DNA from: Amia ocellicauda
Lineage: Eukaryota > Chordata > Actinopteri > Amiiformes > Amiidae
Reading direction: 5' to 3'
DNA: 64,000 bases
Assembly: GCF_036373705.1 (NCBI RefSeq)
Contig: NC_089852.1
Location: 1,810,300-1,874,299, forward strand
Numbering within the stretch: the first letter of the stretch is position 1; each line of letters begins with the position of its first letter. A program made the translations under genes and the position numbers. This document shows, piece after piece, positions 1 to 10,730 of the stretch. Under the pieces are notes generated by a model, which did no database searches, was not told the DNA's origin, and saw nothing but the letters and a program-made list of their open reading frames with translations.

Positions 1-125
1 AGTACACTGAACACCACTGCGCTACAGTACACTGAACACCACTGCGCTACAGTACACTGAACACCACTGCGCTACAGTACACTGAACACCACTGCACTGC
101 AGTACACTGAACACCACTACACTAC
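1..125. repeat. 25-bp minisatellite, cut by window edge
   Basis: Five head-to-tail copies of a 25-bp unit beginning AGTACACTGAACACC; the last copy is diverged. The array starts at base 1, so its true length is unknown. No coding sense is seen. Confidence 0.9.
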
Positions 126-1524
126 TCTACTCTGCAGGTGTGTGCAAATCTTCACAGGAGTTGCTGTGAATCAGTCTCTCGCTCTCCCTGCCCGGGGCCG
201 GTGCTGTCTGTGTGACTCTGGGTGATGGAGCTGCGCCCGTGTGACGGCAAGGTGCTCTGTGTCGCCACACTGACTGCCCCCCCGGCGCGCTGTCACACTC
301 TGTAGTTCTCTGGCTGCAAACCAGTACATAGTGCACAACACAACACAACACAGTATTGAGCGCAGAGTGCAGAGCGCAAAGGACCGAGCGCAGAGCGGAG
401 TCTCTCCAGCCGTGTAATTCCTGACCAGAGGGAGGGCGGAGGGGGCGGTCACCCCTGACAGATCACTGACCAAAGCTGCTGCCCTTCCACACTCAGCAGG
501 ATGGCCTGGACACCCCCTCACACGGCATTCATTCCACTGGAGAGGGGGAGGGAGAGCGGGAGAATGAAAGGAGAGAGACGTTATGTAGCTGTTGGCAATA
601 AACATTTAGCTTTACTCCTCCAGAGGGAGGGAGGCAAGGAACTCCAGCTGTGGGACACTTGTCATTCACTTCCACACAGACTAGAGTAGAGTTGAGTAGA
701 GGAGCCAGACTGGAGCTATATGGGCTGCCGTCTGGTCTCAGTGTCACAACCCCCCCACACACACACACACACTTCCTCTGATTCAGCCCTGGTGGGGAGA
801 GACTGTGTTTATACAGGACTGTGCGACTGTTTTAATAGCTTTTAGATTAAAGAGACACATAAACTTGATTCAGTGAATTGATGAGGAGAAATACAAATAT
901 AACGTCATCTTTAAAAGATCTGGAGAGAGAGGGAGAGGGAGAAAGAGAGAGAGATAGAGGGACAGGGAGATATATATAGAGAGAGATGGGGGAGCCAGAG
1001 GAAAGGAAGGAGGGAAAAGGGTAGAAGGAAAGAAAGAGGTAAGGAAAGAGTGAAAGAAAAGGAACAGAAGAAAGAGGGGGGACCAGGACACCGACCTGGG
1101 TGTGTCAGTGCTGGGTATCCGTACCGGTCAGTCCGTGTTGTGTTGTGTTTTAACGTGGGAATCACAAGCTGAGTAAGGATTGTATTGTAACTGTTAAAAA
1201 CATCAAAATAAATAATTAGATGAGTGGAGGGATAGAGCGATGGAAGAGGGAGGGAGAGGGAAGAGATCAAGGGAGAAACGAGGGAGAGACGAGGAGGGGA
1301 GGATGGGCGAGGATGGACAAATAGGGCCGGGGAGATTTGAACAGGGAGAGAGAGAGAATGAGAGGTGGGGGCAGAGAGAGAGCAAGAGAGAGAGACAAAG
1401 AGAGAGAGAGACATAGGGCAAGCAGGAGGATAGGAGACAGTCAGTTCATGAGAAGAACAGTAACACAACTGCACTGGAGCTGAGAGACAGAGTCAGACAG
1501 ACGGACAGAGAACGAGAGACAAGT

Positions 1525-1555
<31 letters not shown>

Positions 1556-2011
1556 CACACTGCTGAACTGGAATCACGCTGAGAAGAAGAAGGATAAGAA
1601 GAAGACCCTTCTTCTCAACACAGACTTGACTGGAAGAGCTGTGACGGGTGAGTCCAGTGTGTCTGTCTGTCTTGGACATGGGGGTCCCTGAGGGATCGTC
1701 TGGGGTCTGAAGTTTGCTGCTGCGGTGGAGGCGGATGGGGGGACGGGGCAGTGTGTCTGTTATTAGAGACAGAACAGTTTGTTCATATGGTTTTATAGGA
1801 TTATTTTTCGGAACCCTTCTCTGTTGGTTTCCAATTAGTGTTAATTGAGTAATTGTTATAGTGTAGCTGTTCATTTGTCACCTCTGTCTCTGGTTATTTC
1901 ACTTTAAGTTAATTAATTAAGTTATTTAAGCTGGATTAATTATCCCCCCATAAATTGTTCTCAGTACTGTGTCTAGTACCATGAAAAGAATAAGGCTTTT
2001 TATATCCACAC

Positions 2012-2044
<33 letters not shown>

Positions 2045-2930
2045 TGGATATTTAGATAGAGAGATAGAGAGATGGAGAGAGCGAGAAACTGAATAGAAAG
2101 CCTAGTGACACTGGATGCTGTGCAATATTTCAGATTTTTTTTTAAATTATTAATTATTCCTAGCAAAAGTAGTTTTGCATTGATGTGTTTATCTTGTTAG
2201 TGAGATAGATAGTAAGTTAGCATTTTATATATTTGACCTTTTTTTGTAATGTTGTGTATATTCAGGGGGATAAAGGAGAATAATAATGACTGAATAATAA
2301 TAATATTGTTAATAATGATGATGATGATATAATATAACTTAGCAGAAAGAGTCCAGAGGAAGAAAAAACTGATGTGAGTTTTAACTGATCCAGTCCAGTC
2401 TGAACAGATGTCAGCCGGGGATGTTCCCTCAGTGTGTAAGAGTGCGTCGCATCTCTCAGGCTGTGGACCGAGTGCCTGTCTGTCCGTGTGACGGGACATG
2501 TTACGATTAGTTTTACATACGTTGGAAGCGTGTGACACGGCTGCCGCAGTGATCTGTGCGCTGCAGTCAGCGGCGGGAGGGTCAGCGCCGGACGGCACAG
2601 CTGTCACTGGCAGGACAGCAGAGTGACGCCTCAGGACACAGGGATCACTGGAGACAGGTCCTGTAGCTCCGGTCTGAATGTACACTCTTTCTCCTTCTAT
2701 CTCCCTCTCTCCATCTCCCCCTCTTACTCCCTCTCTTCCCTGTCTCCTTCTCCCCCTTTCCCTTTCTCTCCCTCTCCCCCTCTCCCGTCCCCCCATCCAC
2801 CTCTCCCCCACCCCTTCACTTCTCTCTCTCCCTCCCATGTACCCCTTTCTTCCTACCCCTGCCCCTATCTTTCCTCATACCTCTATCCCCTGCCCACCCA
2901 CACCCCCCAGGCATCCCTCCCCCCCCCTCA
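126..2930. other. Upstream region of the urocortin gene, GA/CT-rich, no coding gene seen
   Basis: This stretch holds long purine runs (about 915-1080, 1205-1420, 1500-1556), a short (TA)n(GA)n run near 2012-2044, and pyrimidine runs at 2690-2930. Open frames here are low-complexity Ser/Leu or Arg/Glu translations and are not credible genes. CRH-family genes usually have an untranslated first exon, and a consensus donor (GTGAGT at 1648-1653) after a GC-balanced segment at about 1557-1647 could be the end of it. That exon is an inference; I could not identify a convincing TATA box. Confidence 0.4.
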
Positions 2931-2936
2931 GAGACC

Positions 2937-3470
2937 ATGCTCTGCAGGCGGCTGACTGTGTTCCTGTCGCTGCTGCTGCTGACCTGGACCTGCGCCCGGG
3001 TTCGAGCCGGGGAGCTGGGGGGGCTCAGCGCTCTGCGGGAACAGCTGGGACGGGCTGAGGAGGAGGCGGCAGTGGTGGGAGGTGGCCCACAACCACTCCA
3101 GACCCCTGGGGGTGAGGGGTACGGGTTCGGGTACGAGTACGAGTTTGGCTACGAGGAGAGGGAGAGAGAGAAGGAGAGAGAGAAGGACCTGCTGACTTCG
3201 TTCAGTGTCCTTCGTTCCCGCGGCCATGCCCCTCCCAGTGCCCCGCTGCCTCCCCAGGTTCCGCGGCCCCCCCGCAAAAGGATGCAGCAGCGCCCCCCCC
3301 TGGCCAACGCTGGCCCCAAGAGGAGCCCCCAGGGGTCACGGTTCGCCCTGTCGCTGGACGTGCCCACCAGCATCCTTAGTATCCTGCTGGACCTCGCCAA
3401 GGCCAGGGACCTGCGTGCCAAGGCGGCCGCCAATGCTGAGGTCATGGCACGCATCGGGCGCCGGAAATAA
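2937..3470 (+). CDS. ucn3: Urocortin-3-type preprohormone (CRH family)
   Basis: A 177-residue secreted neuropeptide precursor. Residues 1-24 form a signal peptide (Leu-rich core, likely cut after ARVRA). A Glu/Arg-rich and Pro-rich propeptide follows. The hormone is residues 136-173, starting [10 protein letters not shown] and ending in ARI, followed by Gly174 as amide donor and a basic RRK tail. A 38-residue amidated peptide is the known size of urocortin 3. The LSLDVPT, AKA, LRA, AAANA and IGR blocks match urocortin 3 far better than CRH or urocortin 1; by family knowledge it should act on CRF2-type receptors. Fish urocortin 2 can look alike, so the 2/3 assignment is not final. The coding sequence lies in one exon, as is usual; acceptor-like CAG sites lie at about 2908-2931. 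A GAGA microsatellite encodes the [10 protein letters not shown] stretch at residues 75-83. Confidence 0.9.
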   Translation: MLCRRLTVFLSLLLLTWTCARVRAGELGGLSALREQLGRAEEEAAVVGGGPQPLQTPGGEGYGFGYEYEFGYEEREREKEREKDLLTSFSVLRSRGHAPPSAPLPPQVPRPPRKRMQQRPPLANAGPKRSPQGSRFALSLDVPTSILSILLDLAKARDLRAKAAANAEVMARIGRRK

Positions 3471-3930
3471 GGAGGAGAGGGAGCAGGGAAGGGAGGGAGG
3501 GAGAGGGGGACCAAGGGAGTGGTGAGGGGAGAGAAGGATGGAGGGTGTGGATTGAAACGGGAGAGTGGAAAAAGGAGAGGTGAAATAAAGGGAGATGTGG
3601 AAACAGGGAGAGGGGGAGAGGGAGAAGAGGAGGGAGGACGAGAGGTGTGAGGGGTGGTTGGGGGAGGAGGAGGAGAAGGACGAAGGAGAGAGGGGAGGTG
3701 CGGGAGTTGGAAGGATGGAGAACGAGAGGGGAAGAGGGGGAGAGAGGGAGAGAACGTGTATCAGTTCAGACTGCGGGAACTGTGGGGAGGATGCTGTGTG
3801 TGGGGGTGGGGTGGGGTGGGGTGGGGTGGGGTGGGGGGTCAAGGCTGTATACTTTGTAAATAAACCTCTGACTGCGTCGCTCAGCGCACTCTGGACAGAG
3901 ACTGTACAATAAAACATGAACGCTGCTCTG
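3471..3930 (+). other. ucn3: 3' UTR of the urocortin gene with two poly(A) signals
   Basis: After the TAA stop comes a GA-rich UTR, then a GGGGT repeat at about 3803-3837, then AATAAA at 3859-3864 and AATAAA at 3908-3913. Either could set the transcript end; a T/G-rich stretch follows the second, as expected of a cleavage region. Confidence 0.6.
3803..3837 (+). repeat. (GGGGT)n G-rich repeat in the urocortin 3' UTR
   Basis: Successive GGGGT units give at least four G-runs closely spaced, a sequence able to form a G-quadruplex in RNA or DNA. Function is inferred only. Confidence 0.75.
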
Positions 3931-4309
3931 TGTTTCTGCCTCTTTCTGCCTCTGTCTGTGCCGGGCTCATTAACCAACTAAGCCCTTGTTAAACAATTAG
4001 GAGGTCCAGGGCTGACGGACACAGTGCAGGTCCAGGGCTGGGGGGACACAGGGACACAGTCCAGGTCTGGGGGAGTGCAATGTACTGCAATATTCTGTGC
4101 TATACTGTATGGTACTGTACTATACTATACCATGTGGTCTAGGGTTGTGTATATGTGTGTCTGCGTGAGAAATGGGAACTGGGCCGATGCTCTTGATACT
4201 AAAGGCGTTTGTATCGCAAATGATTTGTCGTGTGACAGTACCCCTCCAGGCGCGACAGTCCTGTATCTGTTTCCCGGTTGGTCTGTTTTCACATCAAAGC
4301 AGGCGAGGG

Positions 4310-4318
4310 TATAAAAAT
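4310..4318 (+). promoter_or_regulatory. TATA box (TATAAAAAT), candidate cidec promoter
   Basis: A textbook TATA box about 400 bp after the urocortin poly(A) signals. About 30 bp downstream begins a GC-balanced segment ending in a consensus splice donor (GAG|GTGAGT at 4412/4413). The next + strand gene is cidec, so this may be one of its promoters. Confidence 0.5.
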
Positions 4319-4339
4319 AAGCCGCACACGCAGTCTACG

Positions 4340-4412
4340 TGTGTGTCGTCCGGCCGCGTATTTTTATCCCTGGCTGCGAGACACGGCAGCAAAAATATGA
4401 ATGGAGGCCGAG
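4340..4412 (+). other. Candidate first exon upstream of cidec
   Basis: The start is estimated as 30 bp after the TATA box and the end is fixed by the GTGAGT donor at 4413. The segment ends ATGGAGGCCGAG (4401-4412). If joined to the acceptor at 9058, the frame runs MEAEV, then CLAVQLT, straight into the cidec MEYAMKS start, so it would add 12 residues. A second, overlapping ATG at 4397 would open a short competing frame. This is prediction without transcript evidence; the exon could belong to a noncoding RNA. Confidence 0.35.
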
Positions 4413-4602
4413 GTGAGTCACGGCACTGCGGGCGGCGGGCGGCGGGCGGCGGGGTGGCAGCTCGTTAGTGCCGCTCCGGTGCGGCGAGCGGCTCCCAATT
4501 ACCGCCGCGTCCTGCGCGCAGCCCCGCCATCGGGTCCTGCTGTCTGTGTTCATTCAGGTCTCCTTCACCTGAGTAAAGAGAGAGAGGGCGCACCTGCAGA
4601 GC

Positions 4603-4638
<36 letters not shown>

Positions 4639-5489
4639 ACATGTTGTATCTGACTGCGACAGCCGCTGCTCAGCGATGCGCTCCTCTGCCCTTCATCCGG
4701 TCTGAGCTCGGGATTAATTCACCGGATCAATTATTGCTTTTAATTAGTACAAGTGCCCATGTCTTACGGGGCTCCGCTCGAATGCTATTTAAAGCTTGCT
4801 GTTATACATACATCGAGTCCGTGTCTATATGTGTGTGTCTGTTTAGATCACACACACACAAATAAATACATACATACATACATACAGCCGGCGGCCGGTT
4901 AGGGGTAAAATCCAGCACAGGTTGTAATAGCCAGGCCTGTCTGAGGGTCACTGCACAGAGCACAGCACAACGTGTGTGACACACTCACTCACACGACTTC
5001 GCAGCTGTGTGCGCAGCCTGTCCAGATGTGCAGCCCGCATCCAGAAAGTCTCATTTAAAAGCAATGCCCAGAGTGGCCACGCGGTGTCAGTGTTGGCGCG
5101 ATCGTGGTTGTAATTATGCTTCACAGCGCAGTGCAACCAATACAACTCGACAATAAGCAAATGTCCCGGTTAATTGCGCTGACAAGTGCAGCCATGATAC
5201 AGGTACGTTGTAAAGGGGAGGAGGGGGGGCACAGGAGAAGTCACCGTAAAACAGCGCTCTCCTTGACCTATCCCACCCGTTCGGCTCATATCATGTGACT
5301 AGGGTCAGTTAAGGTCAGTTCCCAGACCCCTTCCTTCCCTTACCGACTTCTTACGTCACGACCGATAATTGATAGCAGGTGAGGGACCAAAACACGCCGA
5401 TCAGCGAGAGAGAGACGCGGAGGCTTATCGATAGTCAATCAATCGGCCATCAGAAGAGACGCTTCTGTGCAGTGAGTAACACTAACGCC

Positions 5490-5535
<46 letters not shown>

Positions 5536-5621
5536 AATGGATGGATGGATGGATGGGTGGATGGAGATGTATTTAATCATCAACATACTACAGCCGGTTT
5601 GTTGCCAATGCGCCTGCGCCG

Positions 5622-5806
5622 TACACTCTTAGACTTAATGTTAACACATTCTGTGTTTGTTCAAGGACAACACAGTTCATTTTCAAATTACGTCATAACA
5701 ATGTATTTTACAGAACTGTGTTAAAATGACGTGTTGTGCTTTGAATTGTGTCCTGTCGATTAAACACAGAATGAGTTCAATTTAACACATTAGTTTTAAG
5801 AGTGTA
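5622..5806. mobile_element. MITE with inverted ends and TA target duplication
   Basis: About 185 bp with imperfect inverted repeats: the left end reads TACACTCTTAGA then ACACATTCTGTGTTT, the right end is its complement (AAACACAGAATG then AAGAGTGTA). The flanking TA at each end fits Tc1/mariner-type insertion. It has no coding capacity. Confidence 0.8.
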
Positions 5807-8236
5807 GAATAAAACCCGCCTTGACGCAAAATACACGAATATCCGTTGGTGATTTTAGCACCACACGTAGTACAGTGACGTTGCTATGTTAACTCATCAT
5901 CCAAAATGGACTGCAGTGATTTTACTGCCATTGACCACAATGGTGGGGTGTTGATTAAACGCCAGACTCTCCCGAGCATGTCTCCCAACCTGCGCCCACG
6001 GGCTCTGCGGTGACGGGACCGTGCTGGCCCCTGGCCCCTTGGGGACACTTTTCCAGCACATGTGATACTGTTTGGTCCCACATGACATTTTCTGTCCCAG
6101 GTTAATATGTTCCGTGTCCTGTGCCTCTGTTCCTTATCGTATTTGCATATTAAAGGGGTTATGATGTAAAAACTGCTTAATTAGTCTTTGGGGAGTGGTA
6201 TGTCCACGCAGGCTGTGATGATCGCTATAGGACAATAATAATATGAGTAATAGTGCGCACTGCGCAGCGCTCGGTCTGTGTCGCTCCGGCTCCGCTCTTA
6301 TTTACCCCCATGTTGCTGAATCAGCATCTCTCTATCTTCCATTTGGACTTATTACAGGATTCTTCTGGTTTTGGTTTTCTTTATCTGTTTTAGAGATGCA
6401 AAGTGTGTGTGTGTGTGTGTGTCTCTCGGGTCACTGTGGGGCAGGACGCTGCTGTGCCCCCCCTTGGCTGCCCTGCCTGTAGGGGTCACAGACTGCGCTG
6501 TGGAAATCTAGGGCCCGCTGAAGAAACAGGCCCATGCAGAGACCTTTACTTGTTATTCTTTCTGTTTGTGTCTGTTGGTGTGGGAGCTGAGCGGGTCGGT
6601 CTGTCGGTCTGTCTGTCTGTCTGTGTGGGGGTGACGCCACAGCGCTGAGCCTCCAGACTGGGCTGCTGGCTTACGGCTCGCTCGTGTTGCAGGTGTAGAG
6701 TTCAGTCCTGTGGAGGGCTTCTCTCTCTCGCCCCGAGGGTGAGAGCAGGCCCTGGGACAGGATGGGACGATTAAAACTCACTAAATTATCCTTTCATTCA
6801 GACTCTCCTTTATTCTTTCATCCCTTTTCTCCTATTCTCTCTTTTAAAAACAATCTCCACCACCTCCGCCCCCCTGACTGTTGAGTGTGTGTTAGACCGC
6901 GGCGCTGTGACTGAATCACAGATAAACACACACTCGGCCCCCCTGTGCTCGGCTCGGCTCGGCTCGGGATAGCAGCCCTGTCTGGAGATTGGCCCAGGAC
7001 TGTGTCTGACTCTGGAGTGGAGATTGTTGGATTGGATTACAGTGGTGTGTCAGAGTGTGTGTGTGTGTGTCAGAGGGCAGGGCTCCAGTGTGTTTCGACA
7101 CGCCACGCTCACAGCACTGGGGATTGAGGGCAGAGGTCGTGGTGTAGCAGTCAGGTGTCATGTGACTGTGGAGTGACTGCTCTGGCACGGCCGCCGCTGA
7201 GCGCAGCTCTTACACAACCTGAGAGAGGGGGGGATGAGGGGAGAGGAGAGATCCTGGCCAAGTAAAGGGAGAGGGAAAGAGCTCATAGTTTCTCTCCCTC
7301 CCTCTCATCTATTACTCTATCAGAAGACAAATGTAGAAAGGCAGACATAGAAGAGAGAAGGAATGAGGGATCATAGGAGAGCATGAACATAGAACATTTA
7401 CTGCATGTATGTGTTTGAGCTCCACTGTGTAGATCTGTTCAGAGTCTGGAGTTTGGGTGTTTTTTTCATATTATAAGAAGAACTCAGTGGTGCAGGATAA
7501 ATTCATAAGCAAAACATACATTTTTTTACTTAAATGGACCATCTGGAAGACCAGTCTGACTCTTCCACGCTTTCTATTGTCTGTCCCTCGTTAGGAACAA
7601 GCGGCTGTGATTTCCCATGAAGGGAGAGTTTTGTCTTGCTCTGTGCTGAAGCCCGTTATTCCAGTGCGCTGCTGCTGTGGAAATCATTGTGGTGGTTAAT
7701 CATAATGGGAAAGCACATTGGAGGGGTGGGGGTTATCGAAGACTGGATGGAGGGACAGGTAGGCTGGCTGATATCTGTGTGAAAAGAGGGAATGAGAGAG
7801 AGAGGCAGGGAGGGAGAGAGAAGGGCGGTTCAGCACACGGGGGTGGGGTCAGACAGTCACTCAATAAAGCCGGACTCTGATCCTGGCGGACAGGACCGAG
7901 AGACGCACAGACCAGAGAGCAGCTCCAGTGACGGACCGGCGCCGCGGACGGGTCTCAGCGGGTCACTGTCGGAGGTCAGGTGTGGAGCAGCGCCGGGTCG
8001 GTCTGAAACACTGGCAGCGAAACCCGGATCAGAATCGGGTCCGGATCGCTGTCAGGGTGGGATTGGGAAAGAGCCTCGGGGCTACAAGTGGGTTATTATT
8101 GAATTTCTCCACTTTTCTGCCGATGTATGGTCTGTGGGTGCGGTGTGCTTCTCCGCCGCCTCTCCGCGCTGCTTTACACTCGCCGGTCAGTTAATCCGGT
8201 GATTGATTTTTGATCGAGATACCGAGAGCTCGGCGG

Positions 8237-8244
8237 TGACGTCA
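8237..8244. promoter_or_regulatory. Full CRE palindrome TGACGTCA
   Basis: Exact consensus cAMP-response element about 840 bp upstream of the cidec ATG. CREB-type control of cidec would make sense for a fat-storage gene, but a single 8-mer is weak evidence. Confidence 0.3.
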
Positions 8245-8724
8245 GACGCCCAGGAACAGTCAGCCGCACTGATGTAATCGGGGTGTGGGGGGGTCTGTGT
8301 ACAAAGGTCAGCTGTCAACACATTGTCTCACGTGTGTGTTTGTGTATAAAGTGTGTGTGTGATATTTTTTATTAAAGGCAACATTTGTTCCCGTTTTGTG
8401 CTCTGGGTGAAAGTCGGGTATTAAACTGCGCCGTTCACTGCATTTGAATTAGAATCACTGAGTTTATTTACTTGTTTTATTTTTTATTTGGGTTTCATTT
8501 TCCCTGATTCTTTGGAATTTCCGAATTTATTTTAATTCGATTTCAAATGAGAAATTCCGAATTTTGTGGGTTTAGGGAGAATTGTAATCCAAGGTCGCCC
8601 TCTAGTGGTAGTTCATTGCTTTGGCACGTATTTTATGTTTTAGAGTTCGACTATTGCAATTTATTTTGGGCTTTTGATCACATAACTTTCATTCCCATTT
8701 GTGGAACCGACCGACACTATTCCT

Positions 8725-8800
8725 TAACCAATGAGTGTCTCCAGCGAGACACTGATTGGATCTCGCCAGCATATGACGTAATTCTGACTCCATTTAAGTA
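8725..8800 (+). promoter_or_regulatory. Candidate proximal cidec promoter
   Basis: Within 75 bp lie CCAAT (8728-8732), an inverted CCAAT (ATTGG near 8755), a CRE-like TGACGTAA (near 8773) and an AT-rich TTTAAGTAAA (near 8793), about 290 bp before the cidec ATG. The arrangement is promoter-like. It would be an alternative to the TATA promoter at 4310. Confidence 0.35.
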
Positions 8801-9082
8801 AAGCCATCGTGTTCATCGCCCAAAGCTTCCCGGTTCCCATTTGAACGGCTGCGGTATCGTTCTCACCTCCTGCATCTCCATTGCATCAGTCCCTCCCTCT
8901 TATACTCTTGAATTTGACGGCTTTTGCATTTTCTCATAATTATGCAAATCTGTACGTTTTAACGACAGATTATTTAATATTCTTGTTGAAAAAAGTGAAA
9001 AAAGAGAGAAACTGCAGGTCTGACACGGCGACTGTGTTCTTGTGTTCCTCACTCACAGGTGTGTCTGGCGGTTCAGCTGACC

Positions 9083-10248
9083 ATGGAGTACGCCATGAAG
9101 TCCCTTAGCCGCTTCACCCCCACTACGCTCTCCAAGTAAGACCCCGATTTCCCTGTGGCGTCCCAGGGCCTGGCTCCCGGTATCTCTGCCTGCTACTGTT
9201 GTTGTGTTGGGCAGCCTCTCTGTACTGTGTGTGTGGGGAGCTGGAAGTTGACCTTGTTAAATAGCTCCTGTGTTGACCATTGTGGTTGTTCTGTGTCGTG
9301 TACTATGACAGCCCTGGAACCTTACCTGCTCTCCTTCCCCCTCCGCATCTGCTTCTTCCTTTCTTCTCTTGTTTATGTTCTGCCTCTCCTGCCCTCCCTC
9401 TTGTTTTGTTCTTCCTCATGCTCCTCCTCTCCCTCTTCCCTCTTCCCTCTCCTAGGTGTGTCTCAGCCAGCGCCTCCATGACCCAGCAGCTGCTGACTGG
9501 CCCCCCCCCCCGACCCAAGCCCTTCCGGGTCGCCAGCGCTGACCGCAGCGTGAAGAAAGGCATCATGGCAGACGGACTGAGGGACCTGCTGGACAAGGTG
9601 AGGACCAGTCCATCTCCTCTGACTCATAAACTCCCTCCATCTTCTCCCACCGTTCTTCCCCCTTTTTGGCCCGTCTGTCCTGACCGCTCGGTGTCCCCAG
9701 GTGAGCGAGGCCCTGCACAAGGACGGCACGTCCACACTGGTGCTGGACGAGGATGGCACGGTGGTGGACACGGAGGACTTCTTCCAGACACTGGAGGACA
9801 ACACTGTCTTCATGGCCCTGGACAAGGGGGAGAAGTGGACGCCTCCCAAGGTGAGGGCTCTCTCTCCATTCAACTCAGAATAGCTTTATTGGCACGACTG
9901 CATTAGTGTTGCCAAAGCATTGACATCACAGGTGTGGGTTTAGGCGGGGTGAGAACGTTTAATAGTCCCCCCCAACAATGTGTGTCTGGCTCCATAGACA
10001 CAGTGGATGCGTTTCCCCCCAATTCTGAAACCAGACCTACGCCACTGATTGATATACACCTGTTTTTGTTCTACCACTCCTTTCCACCCTCTCATTCTCT
10101 CACCCTCTATCCTCCTCCCTCCATATTTGTCTCCTCTCCCTCACCTTCTTATACTCCCTTTATCCTACCTATCCTCTCTTTCTCAATGCTGTTTTGAACT
10201 AATCCGTATTGACATGACAAAGTTACATCAGTGTTGCCACAGCACTGA

Positions 10249-10282
<34 letters not shown>

Positions 10283-10730
10283 GAACGGTCACTACCGGCT
10301 GCACCTGAGCGACCGCCCCCTGCGCAGGAAGGACGTGGCGCGGCTGACCTTTGACCTGTACAAGTCGAGCCCGCAGGAGTTCATCGGCTGTCTGAACGTC
10401 AAGGCGACACTGTACGGCATGTACTCCATCTCCTACGACCTGCGCTGTTACGGAGCCAAGAAGATGCTGAAGTGAGAGGGGGGGGATCTGATTAGTTAAA
10501 GGAGGGCTGGAGAGATTTAAACCCGTTGAATAACCTGCTGTGTGTTTGTCTGCAGGGAGGCGCTGAGGTGGACCCTGTTCACCATGCAGGCCACGGGTCA
10601 CATCCTGCTGGGCACTTCCTGCTACGTGCAGCAGCTATTGGAAGAGGAGGCGAAGGTGGTGGGCCAAAAGGCGGCCGTGGCCCCGCCCACACAAGTACCA
10701 ACCATCCAATGGGGGAAGGCGGGTGTGTGA
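9083..10730 (+). CDS. cidec: CIDEC / FSP27-type lipid-droplet protein, five coding exons
   Basis: Exons by GT-AG junctions: 9083-9135, 9456-9597, 9701-9850, 10284-10471 and 10556-10730; they add to 708 nt, 235 residues plus stop, close to the 238 residues of human CIDEC. The protein begins MEYAMKSLSRF, the CIDEC signature start. Residues about 39-116 form the CIDE-N domain (RPKPFRVASADRSVKKG, then the EDGT and DTEDFFQ segments), and about 125-210 form the CIDE-C domain (DVARLTFDLYK, FIGCLNVKAT, CYGAKKMLKEA, ATGHILLGTSCY). In the family, CIDE-C sits on lipid droplets at contact sites and CIDE-N oligomerises, driving lipid transfer and droplet fusion. The MEYAMK start and the short C-tail favour CIDEC over CIDEA and CIDEB. 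An acceptor at 9058 just before the ATG suggests an upstream leader exon. Confidence 0.93.
9877..9930 (-). repeat. Fragment of fish TTTATTGGCA repeat in cidec intron 3
   Basis: AGCTTTATTGGCACGACTGCATTAGTGTTGCCAAAGCATTG-type sequence resembles the end of a widespread fish repeat, probably the antisense 3' end of a non-LTR element. Similar pieces are at about 10195-10250, 23027-23050 and 25680-25750. It partly reads out of the exon 3 donor region. Confidence 0.5.
10195..10283 (-). repeat. Second TTTATTGGCA-type fragment plus (CT)n in cidec intron 3
   Basis: The GACATGACAAAGTTACATCAG and TGTTGCCACAGCACTGAC segments match the same repeat as 9877-9930. A (CT)n tract at about 10253-10282 follows directly and also serves as the polypyrimidine tract of exon 4. 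Confidence 0.45.

Larger units (their letters stand above)
4413..8710. other. Intergenic or intron region, no coding gene seen
   Basis: Holds TCTG, (GA)n and GGAT microsatellites (about 4601-4630, 5494-5531, 5530-5560), a small MITE (5622-5806), and otherwise mixed-composition DNA. A full cAMP-response palindrome TGACGTCA sits at 8237-8244, within a few hundred bases of the cidec coding start. None of the open frames has recognisable domains. Confidence 0.5.

Noticed and set aside
911-1474. 187-codon minus-strand Ser/Leu/Pro-rich frame with apparent membrane segments
   Set aside because: Encoded by GA/CT-rich simple sequence; no normal-complexity core and no splice or promoter context.
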